A DNA stretch of 64,000 nucleotides from Desulfurococcales archaeon. GTDB taxonomy: Archaea; Thermoproteota; Thermoprotei_A; Sulfolobales; Ignisphaeraceae. Positions 25,761 to 34,837 of this stretch are shown in pieces (position 1 is the stretch's first letter; the number at the start of each line of letters is the position of its first letter). The notes beneath the pieces are model-generated. The model searched no databases. It saw nothing but the letters and a program-made list of their open reading frames with translations, and was not told the DNA's origin. Location of the stretch: assembly GCA_028275745.1 (NCBI GenBank), contig JAPWUB010000002.1:1-64000 (forward strand). The letters run 5' to 3'. The position numbers and the translations under genes are program-made.

Positions 25761-26768
25761 ATGAAGATAAGAGTAAGTGAGGAGTACAACGAAGCCATAA
25801 ATGCAATAAACAATTTACTTGAGGATCGTACTTTACACGAACAAGAAACAACAATATCGTCTAGATTAGATCTAGGAAATTACCGATTGCTTAAAGGCTA
25901 TCTCGTTATTGGTGTAACAAGCAACGAAAGAATTGAGAACGTAACTAAATGGAAGATAACTCTTAATGAAGTAACATTAACCAGAGAATTTAAGCCGCAT
26001 GTGGAGGCCAGAATAAATGAAAGAATTCACCAAAGCTTATTTGTATATGATGTGACAAAAATTCTAAGCTCAATGCAGCAAGAGGCTATTCTCAAAATTA
26101 AATATGAGGGAAAGAGACCAATAACTGTGAACAGTGCCACACTAATATCATTTCACCACTACCTCGAAGCATCTTCAAAAAGTGATTGCATATTTGAAAT
26201 TGCAAGCTTGAATAGCTACATGATCAATCTAACATCATGCAACAACCATGCAGAAAGATTCAATGAAAGGGTGCTGTACCTGGGTATTGTAACGGATCAA
26301 AAAGATGATATACAAATCATGAACGAACAAAATGAGACATTGTACACGCAACGCCTTGTAAATGGATTTAACTTAATAGAGCTAAACCTTCAAGACATAA
26401 ATGCGAATGAACTAATCATAAAAAGCGTCGCTGCAACAACAAGACTTATCTTCCACTGCATCACATGCACATCAATTAACTATCCAAGAATTGAGGTAAA
26501 GGACTTGTCCATACTAAAAGATGTTAACGCAATTGAACTTAAATTATTAAATGGAGGTGCAGATGCTGATAACTGTGAGGTAATTCTATTGAAAGCAGGT
26601 AATCTTGTACAGAGATTTGATATAGGGGTATTCAAATCTGGTGAAGAAAAATTTATCAGAATCCCCCTAACTCAAGGCATTGGAAAAACGTCAGGTAAAC
26701 TAATATTGCGCATAATTTGGCAAAAAGCATTAAGATTGTTTTCACGTGAATATGTAATCGATATTTAA
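25761..26768 (+). CDS. hypothetical beta-rich protein, 335 aa
   Basis: No family is recognised. The protein has alternating hydrophobic strands throughout and no signal peptide or membrane segment. Five Cys include CITC near residue 234. The C-terminal 80 residues (IELKLLNGGADADNCEVILLKAGNLVQRF) look like an immunoglobulin-like or CARDB-like sandwich. It lies 53 nt after the TtuA-like gene and is convergent with L13e. Confidence 0.55.
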   Translation: MKIRVSEEYNEAINAINNLLEDRTLHEQETTISSRLDLGNYRLLKGYLVIGVTSNERIENVTKWKITLNEVTLTREFKPHVEARINERIHQSLFVYDVTKILSSMQQEAILKIKYEGKRPITVNSATLISFHHYLEASSKSDCIFEIASLNSYMINLTSCNNHAERFNERVLYLGIVTDQKDDIQIMNEQNETLYTQRLVNGFNLIELNLQDINANELIIKSVAATTRLIFHCITCTSINYPRIEVKDLSILKDVNAIELKLLNGGADADNCEVILLKAGNLVQRFDIGVFKSGEEKFIRIPLTQGIGKTSGKLILRIIWQKALRLFSREYVIDI

Positions 26769-26796
26769 GTAATATTGACTATATTGAAGCCAACCT

Positions 26797-27102
26797 TTAA
26801 GCTCTTGTAACAGCTATTTTTGCAGGTTTTGTTTTTTTAGCTTCAATAAGTTCCTTCACCATTTCGATAAACTTTTTAAGGCTTTCAACATTTTCGTTGT
26901 GAACGCTCCTTCTACGAGGATCTATAGGTATGTTAAGATATTTAGCAAGCTTAAGATTTAGTCCTGCTGCTTTAATCTCGCCAATGCTATACCCTCTTCC
27001 AACTCTAAATCCTCTCTCTATACCTTTATACCTTACTGGTACAGGTCTTTTTACCTTTGGTTGTGGAACTTCTATAACTATGCAACACCTTTCGCTGCTC
27101 AT
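26797..27102 (-). CDS. rpl13e: 50S ribosomal protein L13e
   Basis: The 101-aa protein has the L13e core RYKGIERGFRVGRGYSIGEIKAAGLNLKLAKYLNIPIDPRRRS followed by a helical tail. L13e is found in Crenarchaeota and eukaryotes and missing from most Euryarchaeota. It is the last gene of the PIN-ATPase, hjc, L13e run. A 17-bp palindrome (CTTATAT-CAC-ATATAAG on the plus strand) lies immediately upstream of its ATG. Confidence 0.93.
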   Translation of the reverse strand: MSSERCCIVIEVPQPKVKRPVPVRYKGIERGFRVGRGYSIGEIKAAGLNLKLAKYLNIPIDPRRRSVHNENVESLKKFIEMVKELIEAKKTKPAKIAVTRA

Positions 27103-27165
27103 CTTATATCACATATAAGTGCCGCACTTATCCAAACTATAGGAGCATGTAAAAAGCTGGCTAAT

Positions 27166-27636
27166 TTAAGTTTGAATGAACTTATCAAGACCTAGATTTA
27201 TTTTCTTTGAAAGATATGAGAATAGCTCCTCTGCATTCTCTATCACTTCTTTCTCTAATTTGACTTTTTCAGGTAATGCATCTTGACTAGGCAAAATTTT
27301 ACTGACTTCAAGAACTTTCCACGATTTTAAACTATCTATCTTTATTGCAATTAACGCTTCACCACCAGCTCTTCTAGCAAATTCAAGTACTTTTTGAAGC
27401 TGCCTGGAATCTATGTAGATGGATTTTAGCTCCTTCCTCTTCTTAACCTCAAAAACAAACACTTTACAGTTTTTTATTGCCACAATATCAGGGTATATGG
27501 CGTGTCTTATTTTTGCACCACTTGCTGGTCCCCTAATAACTGCAAAACCCATCTTCCACAACTTTTTGACCAACTCTCTCTCTGCTTCTGTACCTTTACG
27601 TTTTATGGAATTACTGTTCTTCTTCACGTGACGCAA
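27166..27636 (-). CDS. hjc: Holliday junction resolvase Hjc
   Basis: The protein carries the Hjc nuclease motifs: RKGTEAERELVKKLWKMGFAVIRGPASGAK, YPDIVAIKN and VFEVKKRKE, giving the E, D and E-x-K metal ligands. It resolves four-way junctions as a dimer in recombination and repair. It is 156 aa from a TTG at 27636, but the GTG three codons downstream (MKKNSNSIKRKG) is equally likely. A C-terminal extension of about 30 residues follows the core. Confidence 0.92.
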   Translation of the reverse strand: MRHVKKNSNSIKRKGTEAERELVKKLWKMGFAVIRGPASGAKIRHAIYPDIVAIKNCKVFVFEVKKRKELKSIYIDSRQLQKVLEFARRAGGEALIAIKIDSLKSWKVLEVSKILPSQDALPEKVKLEKEVIENAEELFSYLSKKINLGLDKFIQT

Positions 27637-27656
27637 CCACCATTAACGAGCCTCCA

Positions 27657-29210
27657 TTACATTATTCTAAGGTCAATATCGTATCCTAACTTGTTCAACT
27701 TCTTCCTTATTCTCCTTAGAAGCTTAAGAGTATTCGAATTGTACGCAGAACGTGCGATTGATACTGTCACAACATTGCCAGATACCTCAACATCAGCATA
27801 TGGAAGTAGCTTCCTTACCAAGTTCACAATTCTTTCTGAAGCCTCCCTTGACTTAATATTCTTAACAGGGACAACCACAGTTTGCTCTCCAAACACATAG
27901 ATTTCGTATTCTAGCTCACCTGTAAGGAAATCTCTAACCTCAACAACAGGTCTAGCCAGATCTGCTTCCCTTAAGCCTGTTGGCAATCTCACAGTTAAAT
28001 CAAGCTCATATACTTTACTTACCTTTCCTCTATCAATGAATATCACCGTATCAATAATACTCGGCAACATGCCTACATCTACACGACCAATAAACCTCTG
28101 TATCGCATCTATCGGTGAAGAAGCGTGAACAACTCCGATCATTCCTATACCTGCTAACCTTAGATCAACATATATAGCAAAATCATCATCATCTCTCATT
28201 TCATCAAATACAGTATAATCAGGTCTGCTAAGAAGTAGTATATCATGCAAATCTCTTGATGAAGCATACGACTTTGAGTACTGCGATGCCATTGGAGGTA
28301 GTCTCATATCTCTTGGCGACTCAATAGTTTTAACAATCTTGCCTAACCTAACATAGTATTCGGCAAGAGCTTGTGCAAATGTAGTTTTACCCATTCCAGG
28401 TGCTCCTGCAATTAGAATGCCTTCGGCTTTTTCATTCAATCTTTTAATAAGTTTCTCAGGGAGGTTATAATCCTCTAACTTCAGTCTCGTAATAGGCTTA
28501 GTTATAGTCATTTCATATCCTAATGATACTGGTGGAGTCACAACAACAATTCTATAGTCCCTTAGCTGAGCAAGCATTATGCCGGGTCGTTGAGATTCAA
28601 TCACTCCCTCACCACTTCTCAATCTTCTGAGTATCTCTTCCAAGAGCAATTCAATATGCTCTCTATTAACAACTCTTTCATCTACAATTACAAGCTTCCA
28701 ATCGCCAGGTCTGCCCTTCTTGGCTATTAAAGGTGCTCCTTCCTTAATGTGAAGACTCATGGTTTCATTATCAAAGTACTTCTCAAACCAAAGACCAACT
28801 TCATCGCTTTCTTTTAGAACTAGAACGTCTATTCCCAGCACTTTACATATAAGTTGATGTAGGGGATCCCTAGTAATTACCCTAGCTCCATATCTTTTAG
28901 CTAGATCCCTTATAATATTATTTACATCATCTTCTGTGAGCTCCCCCAAGCTCTTCAATCCGCTATCGATGACCTCTATCTCAACACCAATTTCCTCCGG
29001 AATATTTTCCCGTAATTTAGCAAGCTCCTCTAGCCCTACAAGACCCGTAGCTATACCTTTTTTTGCTGCAGATTCAAAATATGTTATAATTTCCTTTGGG
29101 ATTAATATTTTACCACGTACTTTACCTTCTCTAACTATCCTTGTCAGAATACCCGCAACTATCACTGAGATATCGGGAATATATACTTCCTCAAAAGCGA
29201 GCTTATTCAT
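27657..29210 (-). CDS. PIN domain + PilT/VirB11-like ATPase + KH protein (COG1855 type)
   Basis: The 517-aa protein begins with a PIN-like nuclease domain (YIPDISVIVAG, ending with RDPLHQLICKVLGI). A central ATPase has Walker A GAPGMGKTTFA and VFDEMRDDDDFAIYVDLRLAGIGMIGVVHASSP. The C-terminal 90 residues (VVPVKNIKSREASERIVNLVRKLLPYADVEVSG) resemble a KH fold. This conserved archaeal family is suspected to act on RNA. It heads the run with hjc and L13e. Confidence 0.88.
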   Translation of the reverse strand: MNKLAFEEVYIPDISVIVAGILTRIVREGKVRGKILIPKEIITYFESAAKKGIATGLVGLEELAKLRENIPEEIGVEIEVIDSGLKSLGELTEDDVNNIIRDLAKRYGARVITRDPLHQLICKVLGIDVLVLKESDEVGLWFEKYFDNETMSLHIKEGAPLIAKKGRPGDWKLVIVDERVVNREHIELLLEEILRRLRSGEGVIESQRPGIMLAQLRDYRIVVVTPPVSLGYEMTITKPITRLKLEDYNLPEKLIKRLNEKAEGILIAGAPGMGKTTFAQALAEYYVRLGKIVKTIESPRDMRLPPMASQYSKSYASSRDLHDILLLSRPDYTVFDEMRDDDDFAIYVDLRLAGIGMIGVVHASSPIDAIQRFIGRVDVGMLPSIIDTVIFIDRGKVSKVYELDLTVRLPTGLREADLARPVVEVRDFLTGELEYEIYVFGEQTVVVPVKNIKSREASERIVNLVRKLLPYADVEVSGNVVTVSIARSAYNSNTLKLLRRIRKKLNKLGYDIDLRIM

Positions 29211-29380
29211 GATTTGAAGACCGCCAACCCAATATTATATGCTTGCCACTCATAATCTTTCTCTACTCCTTAAAAGTTTTAAAAAGCTCATAGTCACTTC
29301 TACAGAAGTTGCATAACCAAAGAAAACGTTAATCAATAGTTTATAACTTAGTGCAACATTAATAGAATACAACTAAAAAC

Positions 29381-29755
29381 CTAGACCTCGACTTCGTAGT
29401 TTCTGTTGAATACCTTTACCTCTACCTTACCAGCCTCAAGAGCCTTAACAATGTATTCAAATGCCTTCTCCGGTTGCGTATGCGCACCACAACTATACAC
29501 ATCTACTGTGGCAAAGCGATGCTCAGGCCATGTATGTATTGTTATGTGGCTTTCAAGCACTATTCCGACAATGCTTACACCTTCGCCTATTTTCCAAGAC
29601 TTTATATCCAACAGAGTCATGTTACCCATTTTTGCTGCTGTTCTTACAACCTCTACCAAGTAACCTACATCACTCAGTTTCTTGGCATTGCATTCATAGA
29701 GATTCCCTGCGACATGCTTGCCATATACAATAGTTCTTACTCTTGTAGCGTACAT
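29381..29755 (-). CDS. SpeD-family pyruvoyl decarboxylase (AdoMet or arginine decarboxylase proenzyme)
   Basis: The family self-cleaves before Ser in [12 protein letters not shown] to make a pyruvoyl group; the downstream VDVYSCGAH supplies the catalytic Cys. Crenarchaeal members include both AdoMet decarboxylase and arginine decarboxylase, and sequence alone does not decide. An arginine decarboxylase would make the agmatine needed by TiaS (53.7 kb). A TATA element (AGCTTATAAATAA) at about 29785-29797 makes the track's ATG at 29779 too early, so the ATG at 29755 is chosen. Confidence 0.88.
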   Translation of the reverse strand: MYATRVRTIVYGKHVAGNLYECNAKKLSDVGYLVEVVRTAAKMGNMTLLDIKSWKIGEGVSIVGIVLESHITIHTWPEHRFATVDVYSCGAHTQPEKAFEYIVKALEAGKVEVKVFNRNYEVEV

Positions 29756-29992
29756 TGTGGCTCGTGAGAGGTTATGCAAATATTATTTATAAGCTTTTCT
29801 ATAATTAAATAATTGATACAGTTTAAAAAGGTCTTTTAAACCGGTTAAGAAACTACGTAAATCTGAAGAGACCCCCTATAAAAATATTTTCAATGTTCCA
29901 AAACTAGCAAACAGATTCACAGAAGCGATACAGAGAAATAATAGCATCACAGCATAAATCTTAACACCAGTAGTAGTAATACACATAATTAG

Positions 29993-30005
29993 GGACTTTA
30001 AGTCC
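29993..30005. promoter_or_regulatory. 13-bp perfect palindrome just upstream of the winged-helix gene
   Basis: GGACTT-T-AAGTCC ends 17 bp before the ATG at 30023, near the expected transcription start. A position like this would suit an autoregulatory operator for the small winged-helix-like protein. Confidence 0.35.
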
Positions 30006-30022
30006 GTGAACGTGGTGAGGAT

Positions 30023-30331
30023 ATGGTGAGCATGAAGAGCAAGCTTGTGGAATCATTAATGTCATTTATTAATGATGATAACATTAAGAGGAAATTGCAA
30101 GAGCTCTCACCAGAAGAACTAAAGGTAATGGAGTATTTCATACAAAATGTTTCTGTGGGTGCTATACTAGCTGTTAGGGAGCTGAAGATGCTATATAGAG
30201 TAGAAGATCCGAAGTCAATTATTAGAAGACTTATTGATAAAGGTCTTCTAGAACAAGGCTATGGATGCTTCTCGCTATCTAGACCCTTAAGAGAGGCACT
30301 CTTTCTAGTTAGGAATGCTGGTAAGGTTTAG
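30023..30331 (+). CDS. small winged-helix-like protein, 102 aa
   Basis: The sequence is a run of helices (LSPEELKVMEYFIQNVSVGAILAVRELKMLYRVEDPKSIIRRLIDKGLLEQGYGCFSLSRPLREALF) with the shape of a winged helix-turn-helix, a recognition-like helix and a GCFSLS wing. No exact family was recognised. A GGTGAG ribosome binding site precedes the ATG. It is convergent with the unknown gene at 30328, with which it overlaps by 4 nt. Confidence 0.65.
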   Translation: MVSMKSKLVESLMSFINDDNIKRKLQELSPEELKVMEYFIQNVSVGAILAVRELKMLYRVEDPKSIIRRLIDKGLLEQGYGCFSLSRPLREALFLVRNAGKV

Positions 30332-30954
30332 CTCTTCCTCCTGCTCTTACTCTTCTCTTTCTTGCTCTTGCTACGTTTTCTAGTAGATTTGGTGCTCTTT
30401 GCTATGCCTTCTGATTGTTGCTCAAGTCTCTTAACGCTACTGAGATGCACTATGTCTGCACCTCTATCAGTAACTATTAGTAATGAGTAGAAGTCTTTCA
30501 GGATTTTAATTGGATTGAAAAATACGTAGTAATCTAAGCTTGACACATCATAGCTTGCTATTATAGCGTTATCTTTTATAGGTTCTCCGCTCTCAAACGT
30601 ATCCCCTAAAACAATAACCTTATTCAACTTCGCAATGTATGGTATGGGCAAGTAAAGATAGCCAGAGAATTGTTTTCTCTCCTTAAATGTCTTTAATGTA
30701 TAAACACTTCCATTTAGATTTATTTGCGCCTCTATAACTACAGCAATGTCATTTTTGTTCATGTATAAACTTGTTAACCAAGAATCAAACAACTCCTCAT
30801 TTTGAATGAACTTTAATGCTAGCTCTTTCTCAGTATATTGAAGTTCGTCAACCTCCTTTCTAAGTACTTGTAGTACAAAGTTTTCCGTCTCCCAAGGAAT
30901 AAAGGAATACTTCTTTACATATATTCCTACTTTTCCATTATCTTGAACGCTCAT
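30328..30954 (-). CDS. hypothetical protein with Lys/Arg/Ser tail, 208 aa
   Basis: No family is recognised. The first 170 residues are mixed alpha/beta; the last 35 are a highly basic tail ([20 protein letters not shown]), suggesting RNA, DNA or ribosome contact. It overlaps the upstream adenosine-specific kinase gene by 4 nt, so both are probably translated from one mRNA. Confidence 0.6.
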   Translation of the reverse strand: MSVQDNGKVGIYVKKYSFIPWETENFVLQVLRKEVDELQYTEKELALKFIQNEELFDSWLTSLYMNKNDIAVVIEAQINLNGSVYTLKTFKERKQFSGYLYLPIPYIAKLNKVIVLGDTFESGEPIKDNAIIASYDVSSLDYYVFFNPIKILKDFYSLLIVTDRGADIVHLSSVKRLEQQSEGIAKSTKSTRKRSKSKKEKSKSRRKS

Positions 30955-31445
30955 TTCTTGTAACCTATCTTTCTCAGAAATTCATATCTCTCACGTTTAT
31001 CTGCTTCAGTTTCAACACCTAAAGGTATGTATCCGTCAACAACTCCTATTATTCCTCTTCCCTGATCAGTTTCAGCTACTATTACCTGCAGGGGATTGCC
31101 TGTAGCAGCATAGATCCTTACAATCTCTTGTACATGTTTCAAAGAGTTCAACACATTAATTGGCCACGCATTCCTTATATAGAGAACAAATACGTGACCT
31201 GCACCAATCCTTTGCGCCACATTAATAGCATAGTTTGTTAGTTCCTCATCATTTCCCTCATATCTTATAAGCCTCTTCCCACTCGCTTCATTAAATGCAA
31301 AGCCAAACTTTATCCCTGGCACGCTTGTAACGAGAGCTTCGTAAACGTCCTCAACTGTTTTTATGAAGTGGCTTTGTCCTATAATTACATTTGCACCATG
31401 AGGTATTGGAATATCTATGACTTCTATCTTCTTTAACTCACCCAT
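30951..31445 (-). CDS. adenosine-specific kinase family protein (PF04008)
   Basis: The 164-aa protein matches the archaeal adenosine-specific kinase family: [41 protein letters not shown], and [17 protein letters not shown]. The family has known structures, but its biological role is little studied. It is upstream of and overlaps the basic-tail gene. Confidence 0.88.
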   Translation of the reverse strand: MGELKKIEVIDIPIPHGANVIIGQSHFIKTVEDVYEALVTSVPGIKFGFAFNEASGKRLIRYEGNDEELTNYAINVAQRIGAGHVFVLYIRNAWPINVLNSLKHVQEIVRIYAATGNPLQVIVAETDQGRGIIGVVDGYIPLGVETEADKRERYEFLRKIGYKK

Positions 31446-31569
31446 AATAAACCAACCCTACGCTCCTATCTTTGTATTGTTCACTGATAGATTTAACTAC
31501 AAAAGGAAAGATAAGTCTTTATTATGGAGAGCCTGTCTTGTAATATGCATAGACTGTCGGCATACTTTA

Positions 31570-31827
31570 ATGGTGGATAAGATGCACAACAATAAATATG
31601 TTAGGCTGTGCCTCGACCTAAAAAGTTACTCTGCACAGGTAGAGATTTATGATGAGAAGGGGAAGGTACAGGCAACAAACAGTTATATAGGTGTGAAGTT
31701 CGTTGAAACCAGAGGTAGAGTTAGGATTGATATAGAGTCTCTTAAGCTAAACCCAGAGGTTATGTGTGTATTCATCGAAGGAGCGATTACTGCAAGTTTC
31801 AAGGATGGTGTTCTAAAAATTGAGTAG
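31570..31827 (+). CDS. hypothetical protein, 85 aa (unknown operon, gene 1)
   Basis: The track ORF starts at 31417 inside the divergent kinase gene; the first 51 codons look non-coding. The ATG at 31570 gives MVDKMHNNKYVRLCLDLKSYSAQVEI, a beta-rich protein without recognised relatives. It overlaps the next gene by 8 nt. Confidence 0.55.
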   Translation: MVDKMHNNKYVRLCLDLKSYSAQVEIYDEKGKVQATNSYIGVKFVETRGRVRIDIESLKLNPEVMCVFIEGAITASFKDGVLKIE

Positions 31828-32218
31828 CAAAATAGAGGTAAGAATTGAGAACACTGAAAGCAGGACAAAAAAGCATAGAAAAATTTCTGCGGCCTTTGTC
31901 ATAGAAAACAATAGTGTTAATAAAGTGTTAACACTACTAAATTCTCAACAATGCAAAGGTACATACGTTAAGGGAAGGTGTCTCCACGGCTATATATCTA
32001 TAGAGAGAAATCAGTATGTAGTCCTTATCGAATTAACAATGAATTGGCGCAAACATGTAAAGGGTTACATAAGGGTATTAGATCATAATGGTGTACCAGT
32101 ACTCATTATGAAGTATGTAAATAGCAAGATTAGATATGTAAAAGGAGAAAAGAGCCTCATAGGTTTAATTAAATTACCTATAGACATAACATTAGGCGAG
32201 CTATATGGAAAAAAATAG
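31820..32218 (+). CDS. hypothetical protein, 132 aa (unknown operon, gene 2)
   Basis: It starts TTG within the last codons of the previous gene and overlaps the next by 14 nt. The protein is basic at the N-terminus (ESRTKKHRKIS) and beta-rich afterwards (GYISIERNQYVVLIELTMNWRKHVKGYIRVLD). No family is recognised. It lacks signal or membrane segments. Confidence 0.6.
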   Translation: MSSKIEVRIENTESRTKKHRKISAAFVIENNSVNKVLTLLNSQQCKGTYVKGRCLHGYISIERNQYVVLIELTMNWRKHVKGYIRVLDHNGVPVLIMKYVNSKIRYVKGEKSLIGLIKLPIDITLGELYGKK

Positions 32219-32516
32219 AGCGTTAAAGATGCTTGAACAAGCATTAGTTCAGTACGGTTTCATAATGGCTCCATCAGAAATTGCAAATAGCATTGTAGAG
32301 GTCCTCCGTGAAAACAACTTAATTCACTACTTCCGTATATCTAAGGTTAATGAGTACTTGATACTAGAACTAAATACTACTCCATGTGAACACGAGTGTA
32401 ATGCTCACTGTTATAGATACGATGGTTACAAAGACGAATATTGCCACTTGAAATGTGTTTATGAATGTAAAGAAGAGAAAATGAATCTAATACTAACAAA
32501 AATAAGGGTGTATTGA
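32205..32516 (+). CDS. hypothetical protein with two CX3CX3C motifs, 103 aa (unknown operon, gene 3)
   Basis: The first 55 residues form a helical then beta region (MLEQALVQYGFIMAPSEIANSIVEVLRENNLIHYFRISKVNEYLILEL). A Cys block follows, CEHECNAHC, ten residues, then CHLKCVYEC. The two CX3CX3C triplets, spaced i, i+4, i+8, would line one face of each helix of a hairpin. A metal site or interhelix disulfides are both possible. It ends 2 nt before the convergent argF. Confidence 0.65.
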   Translation: MEKNRALKMLEQALVQYGFIMAPSEIANSIVEVLRENNLIHYFRISKVNEYLILELNTTPCEHECNAHCYRYDGYKDEYCHLKCVYECKEEKMNLILTKIRVY

Positions 32517-32518
32517 GG

Positions 32519-33466
32519 TTATCCAAGTATTGATGCTAGCACCGCCTTTGCAGAATGTAATCTATTCTCTGCTTGTATCCAAACAGCTGAGTTTCTAGAT
32601 TCTATAACCTCATCTGTAACTTCTTCACCTCTTTTAGCTGGTAAGCAATGCATGAATATGTAATCCTTCTTAGCGTAGGAAACAATCTCTGAGTTCACTT
32701 GATACCTACTTAAATCTCTTATCCTCTTTTCTCTTTCACTCTCTTGACCCATGCTTACCCACACATCAGTATATATAACATCGGCATCTTTAGCAGCTTC
32801 AATAGGATCCCTAACAATAAATATCTGACCTCCACTCTCGCTTGCATATTCCTTGGCTTTCTTAAATATTTCAGGGTTAGGGTCATAACCAGGAGCAGTA
32901 GCTATGTAGAGAGCCCCTCCTAGCATTGCTACGGCAAGCATCAAACTATGAAGAACGTTGTCGGCACCATCACCAAAGAAAGCTATCTTCAGCTTTCTTA
33001 TATCCTTCTTAAGCTCTATAATAGTCATTACATCGGCTATTGCTTGTAATGGATGCTCAACATCGCTTAAGGCATTGATTACAGGTATCTGAGCATGCTC
33101 TGCTAACTCAACTAGTGATTTATGCTTATATACCCTAGCAGCTATACCATCAACATACCTCTCAAGAACTCTAGCTGTATCCTTTATCGGCTCTCCTCGT
33201 GCCAGTTGCAACTCCTGCGATGATAGGTATAGTGAGGTTCCCCCTAACTGATGAATGGCAACTTGAAGGCTTACACGTGTTCTTGTACTATGTTTTTCAA
33301 ATATTAACGCTAAAACCTTGCCATTGAGAATATTTAAGTTTCTGAATCCCTTATAGTACAGCTCCTTCATTTTAAGACTTAGATCAATTAAAGCGGTCAA
33401 TTCATTTCTATTCAGATCAGCTATGGATAGCAAATCTCTACCACGTAAGCTCTCTACACCAACCAT
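32519..33466 (-). CDS. argF: ornithine carbamoyltransferase
   Basis: The protein has the carbamoyl-phosphate motif STRTR (EKHSTRTRVSLQVA), HPLQAIADVMTI, and HCLPAKRG for ornithine binding. It makes citrulline from ornithine and carbamoyl phosphate in arginine synthesis. The ATG at 33466 (MVGVESLRGRDLL) is preferred to the TTG at 33484 because it matches usual family starts. It follows fen1 by about 20 nt on the same strand. Confidence 0.95.
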   Translation of the reverse strand: MVGVESLRGRDLLSIADLNRNELTALIDLSLKMKELYYKGFRNLNILNGKVLALIFEKHSTRTRVSLQVAIHQLGGTSLYLSSQELQLARGEPIKDTARVLERYVDGIAARVYKHKSLVELAEHAQIPVINALSDVEHPLQAIADVMTIIELKKDIRKLKIAFFGDGADNVLHSLMLAVAMLGGALYIATAPGYDPNPEIFKKAKEYASESGGQIFIVRDPIEAAKDADVIYTDVWVSMGQESEREKRIRDLSRYQVNSEIVSYAKKDYIFMHCLPAKRGEEVTDEVIESRNSAVWIQAENRLHSAKAVLASILG

Positions 33467-33487
33467 ATGGTTTAACCCGTACAACGC

Positions 33488-34540
33488 CTATTTCTTGAAC
33501 CACATATCTAGACTTGCCATGCTTCCTCTTATAAATTCTTTATATGCCTTCTCTAATCGTTTGATAGCGTTCTCTACTCTGTCCATAGAGAAGTCGTGCT
33601 CCTTAACAAGTATCTCCACAATCTTTTGCTTGTCAGGCTCCCTCCACTCAAGTTTGCTAACATCAACAACTACTGGATTTAGAAAATATGACTTTATCTT
33701 CAGAGGGTCCTCAGGGAATTTAGCTTGAGGCAAATACTTTAATGCCTTGTCTAAGGAACCATAAGTCTTTATCAGCTGCAAAGCTGTTTTTGGTCCTACG
33801 CCTTCAACACCATCAGGATTGTAATCCGTGCCTATAAGGATTGCTACATCTATTAGCTGCTCATACGTTATTCCTAGCGCCTTCAACAGCTTATCAAGCT
33901 CTATTAGTTCTGGCTTTATCTCAACATAAACTTCTCTGCCTGGTAATTTTCTCTTACCCGAAATTGTAAGATTCCTGACAAGCCTTGGCGAACCAAAAAG
34001 TAGAGAATCGTAGTCCTGGCTTGCTGTAGCCCAGCTCACCCCCTTCTTTGTTAAATAAGCCGCCTGAGCCTCTCCTTCCTCAGGAGCTTGAACGTGAGGA
34101 ATGCCCATAGCGTCTAAAAGCTCCTTCGCATCTTTAACCATGTAGCTCTCAAGCCTTATGGCTTGAACAGCGTATTTTGCTGCTTCCTCTACACGGCCCT
34201 CTTCATAAGCCTTCTCAGCAAGTACCTTTGCCTTTTCCCTTCGCATCATTCTTTTCTCTATTTCAGCTTTCTTAATTTCGGGTGGCTTACCATCAAATAC
34301 ATACACAGGTTTTATGCCATTCTCTACAAGGTTTATGGTTCTGTAAAAAAGACCACTCAAATGGCTTGTAATCCTACCTTTAGAATCCATCAAAGGAGTT
34401 CCATCTGGTTGCCTTATAGCTGCAAGAAATTGATAGAGAGCGTTATATGCATCGAGAGCTACCACCCTCCTAGCTAGTACTCTCAAGTCGCTAATCTCAA
34501 TTTTGCATTCGTTTGGAATAATATCTCTTAAATTAACACC
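33488..34540 (-). CDS. fen: flap endonuclease FEN1
   Basis: The protein has the N region (VVALDAYNALYQFL, PVYVFDGKPPEIKK), the I region (APEEGEAQAAYL, ASQDYDSLLFG), a helix-hairpin-helix (IGTDYNPDGVEGVGPKTALQLI) and a C-terminal PCNA-binding-like end (ASLDMWFKK). It removes 5' flaps during Okazaki processing and repair. The ATG at 34540, preceded by GGAGG at 5-nt spacing, gives the standard MGVNLRDIIP start; the track's 34576 start is too early. Confidence 0.96.
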   Translation of the reverse strand, partial: GVNLRDIIPNECKIEISDLRVLARRVVALDAYNALYQFLAAIRQPDGTPLMDSKGRITSHLSGLFYRTINLVENGIKPVYVFDGKPPEIKKAEIEKRMMRREKAKVLAEKAYEEGRVEEAAKYAVQAIRLESYMVKDAKELLDAMGIPHVQAPEEGEAQAAYLTKKGVSWATASQDYDSLLFGSPRLVRNLTISGKRKLPGREVYVEIKPELIELDKLLKALGITYEQLIDVAILIGTDYNPDGVEGVGPKTALQLIKTYGSLDKALKYLPQAKFPEDPLKIKSYFLNPVVVDVSKLEWREPDKQKIVEILVKEHDFSMDRVENAIKRLEKAYKEFIRGSMASLDMWFKK

Positions 34541-34597
34541 CATTTTATCCTCCATAAACATTTTTGAGTTAATCAAGTTTTAAAACTTAATTCAGTT

Positions 34598-34837
34598 TCA
34601 TTGTTTCTTTTGCTCAGCCTTCTGTATAATAAAAGAGGATTCTTTAACAGGTCTCACTCTAATGAACCCCTCAATTTCAAGACTCATTAGTATGTTTAGT
34701 AATTCGTTGTAGGAAACATTATACTCTTTACTTAAAACTTCTAAAAGTTCTTTGTCCATAACTTCCCCTTTCTTCTCTAGGTATTCTAAGACCTTCCCTT
34801 GAATCTTTCTCCTAATAAACATATAGTGTTCACACAT
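34598..34837 (-). CDS. small winged-helix protein, 79 aa
   Basis: The sequence IQGKVLEYLEKKGEVMDKELLEVLSKEYNVSYNELLNILMSLEIEGFIRVRPVKESSFII is a winged helix with wing strands. The start may be the ATG at 34822 (MFIRRKIQG). It ends 58 nt upstream of the fen1 start and may share its transcript. Confidence 0.65.
   Translation of the reverse strand: MCEHYMFIRRKIQGKVLEYLEKKGEVMDKELLEVLSKEYNVSYNELLNILMSLEIEGFIRVRPVKESSFIIQKAEQKKQ

Noticed and set aside
31417-31569. 51-codon N-terminal extension of the track ORF at 31417-31827
   Set aside because: It begins inside the divergent kinase gene, and the composition is unlike the rest; the ATG at 31570 is better.
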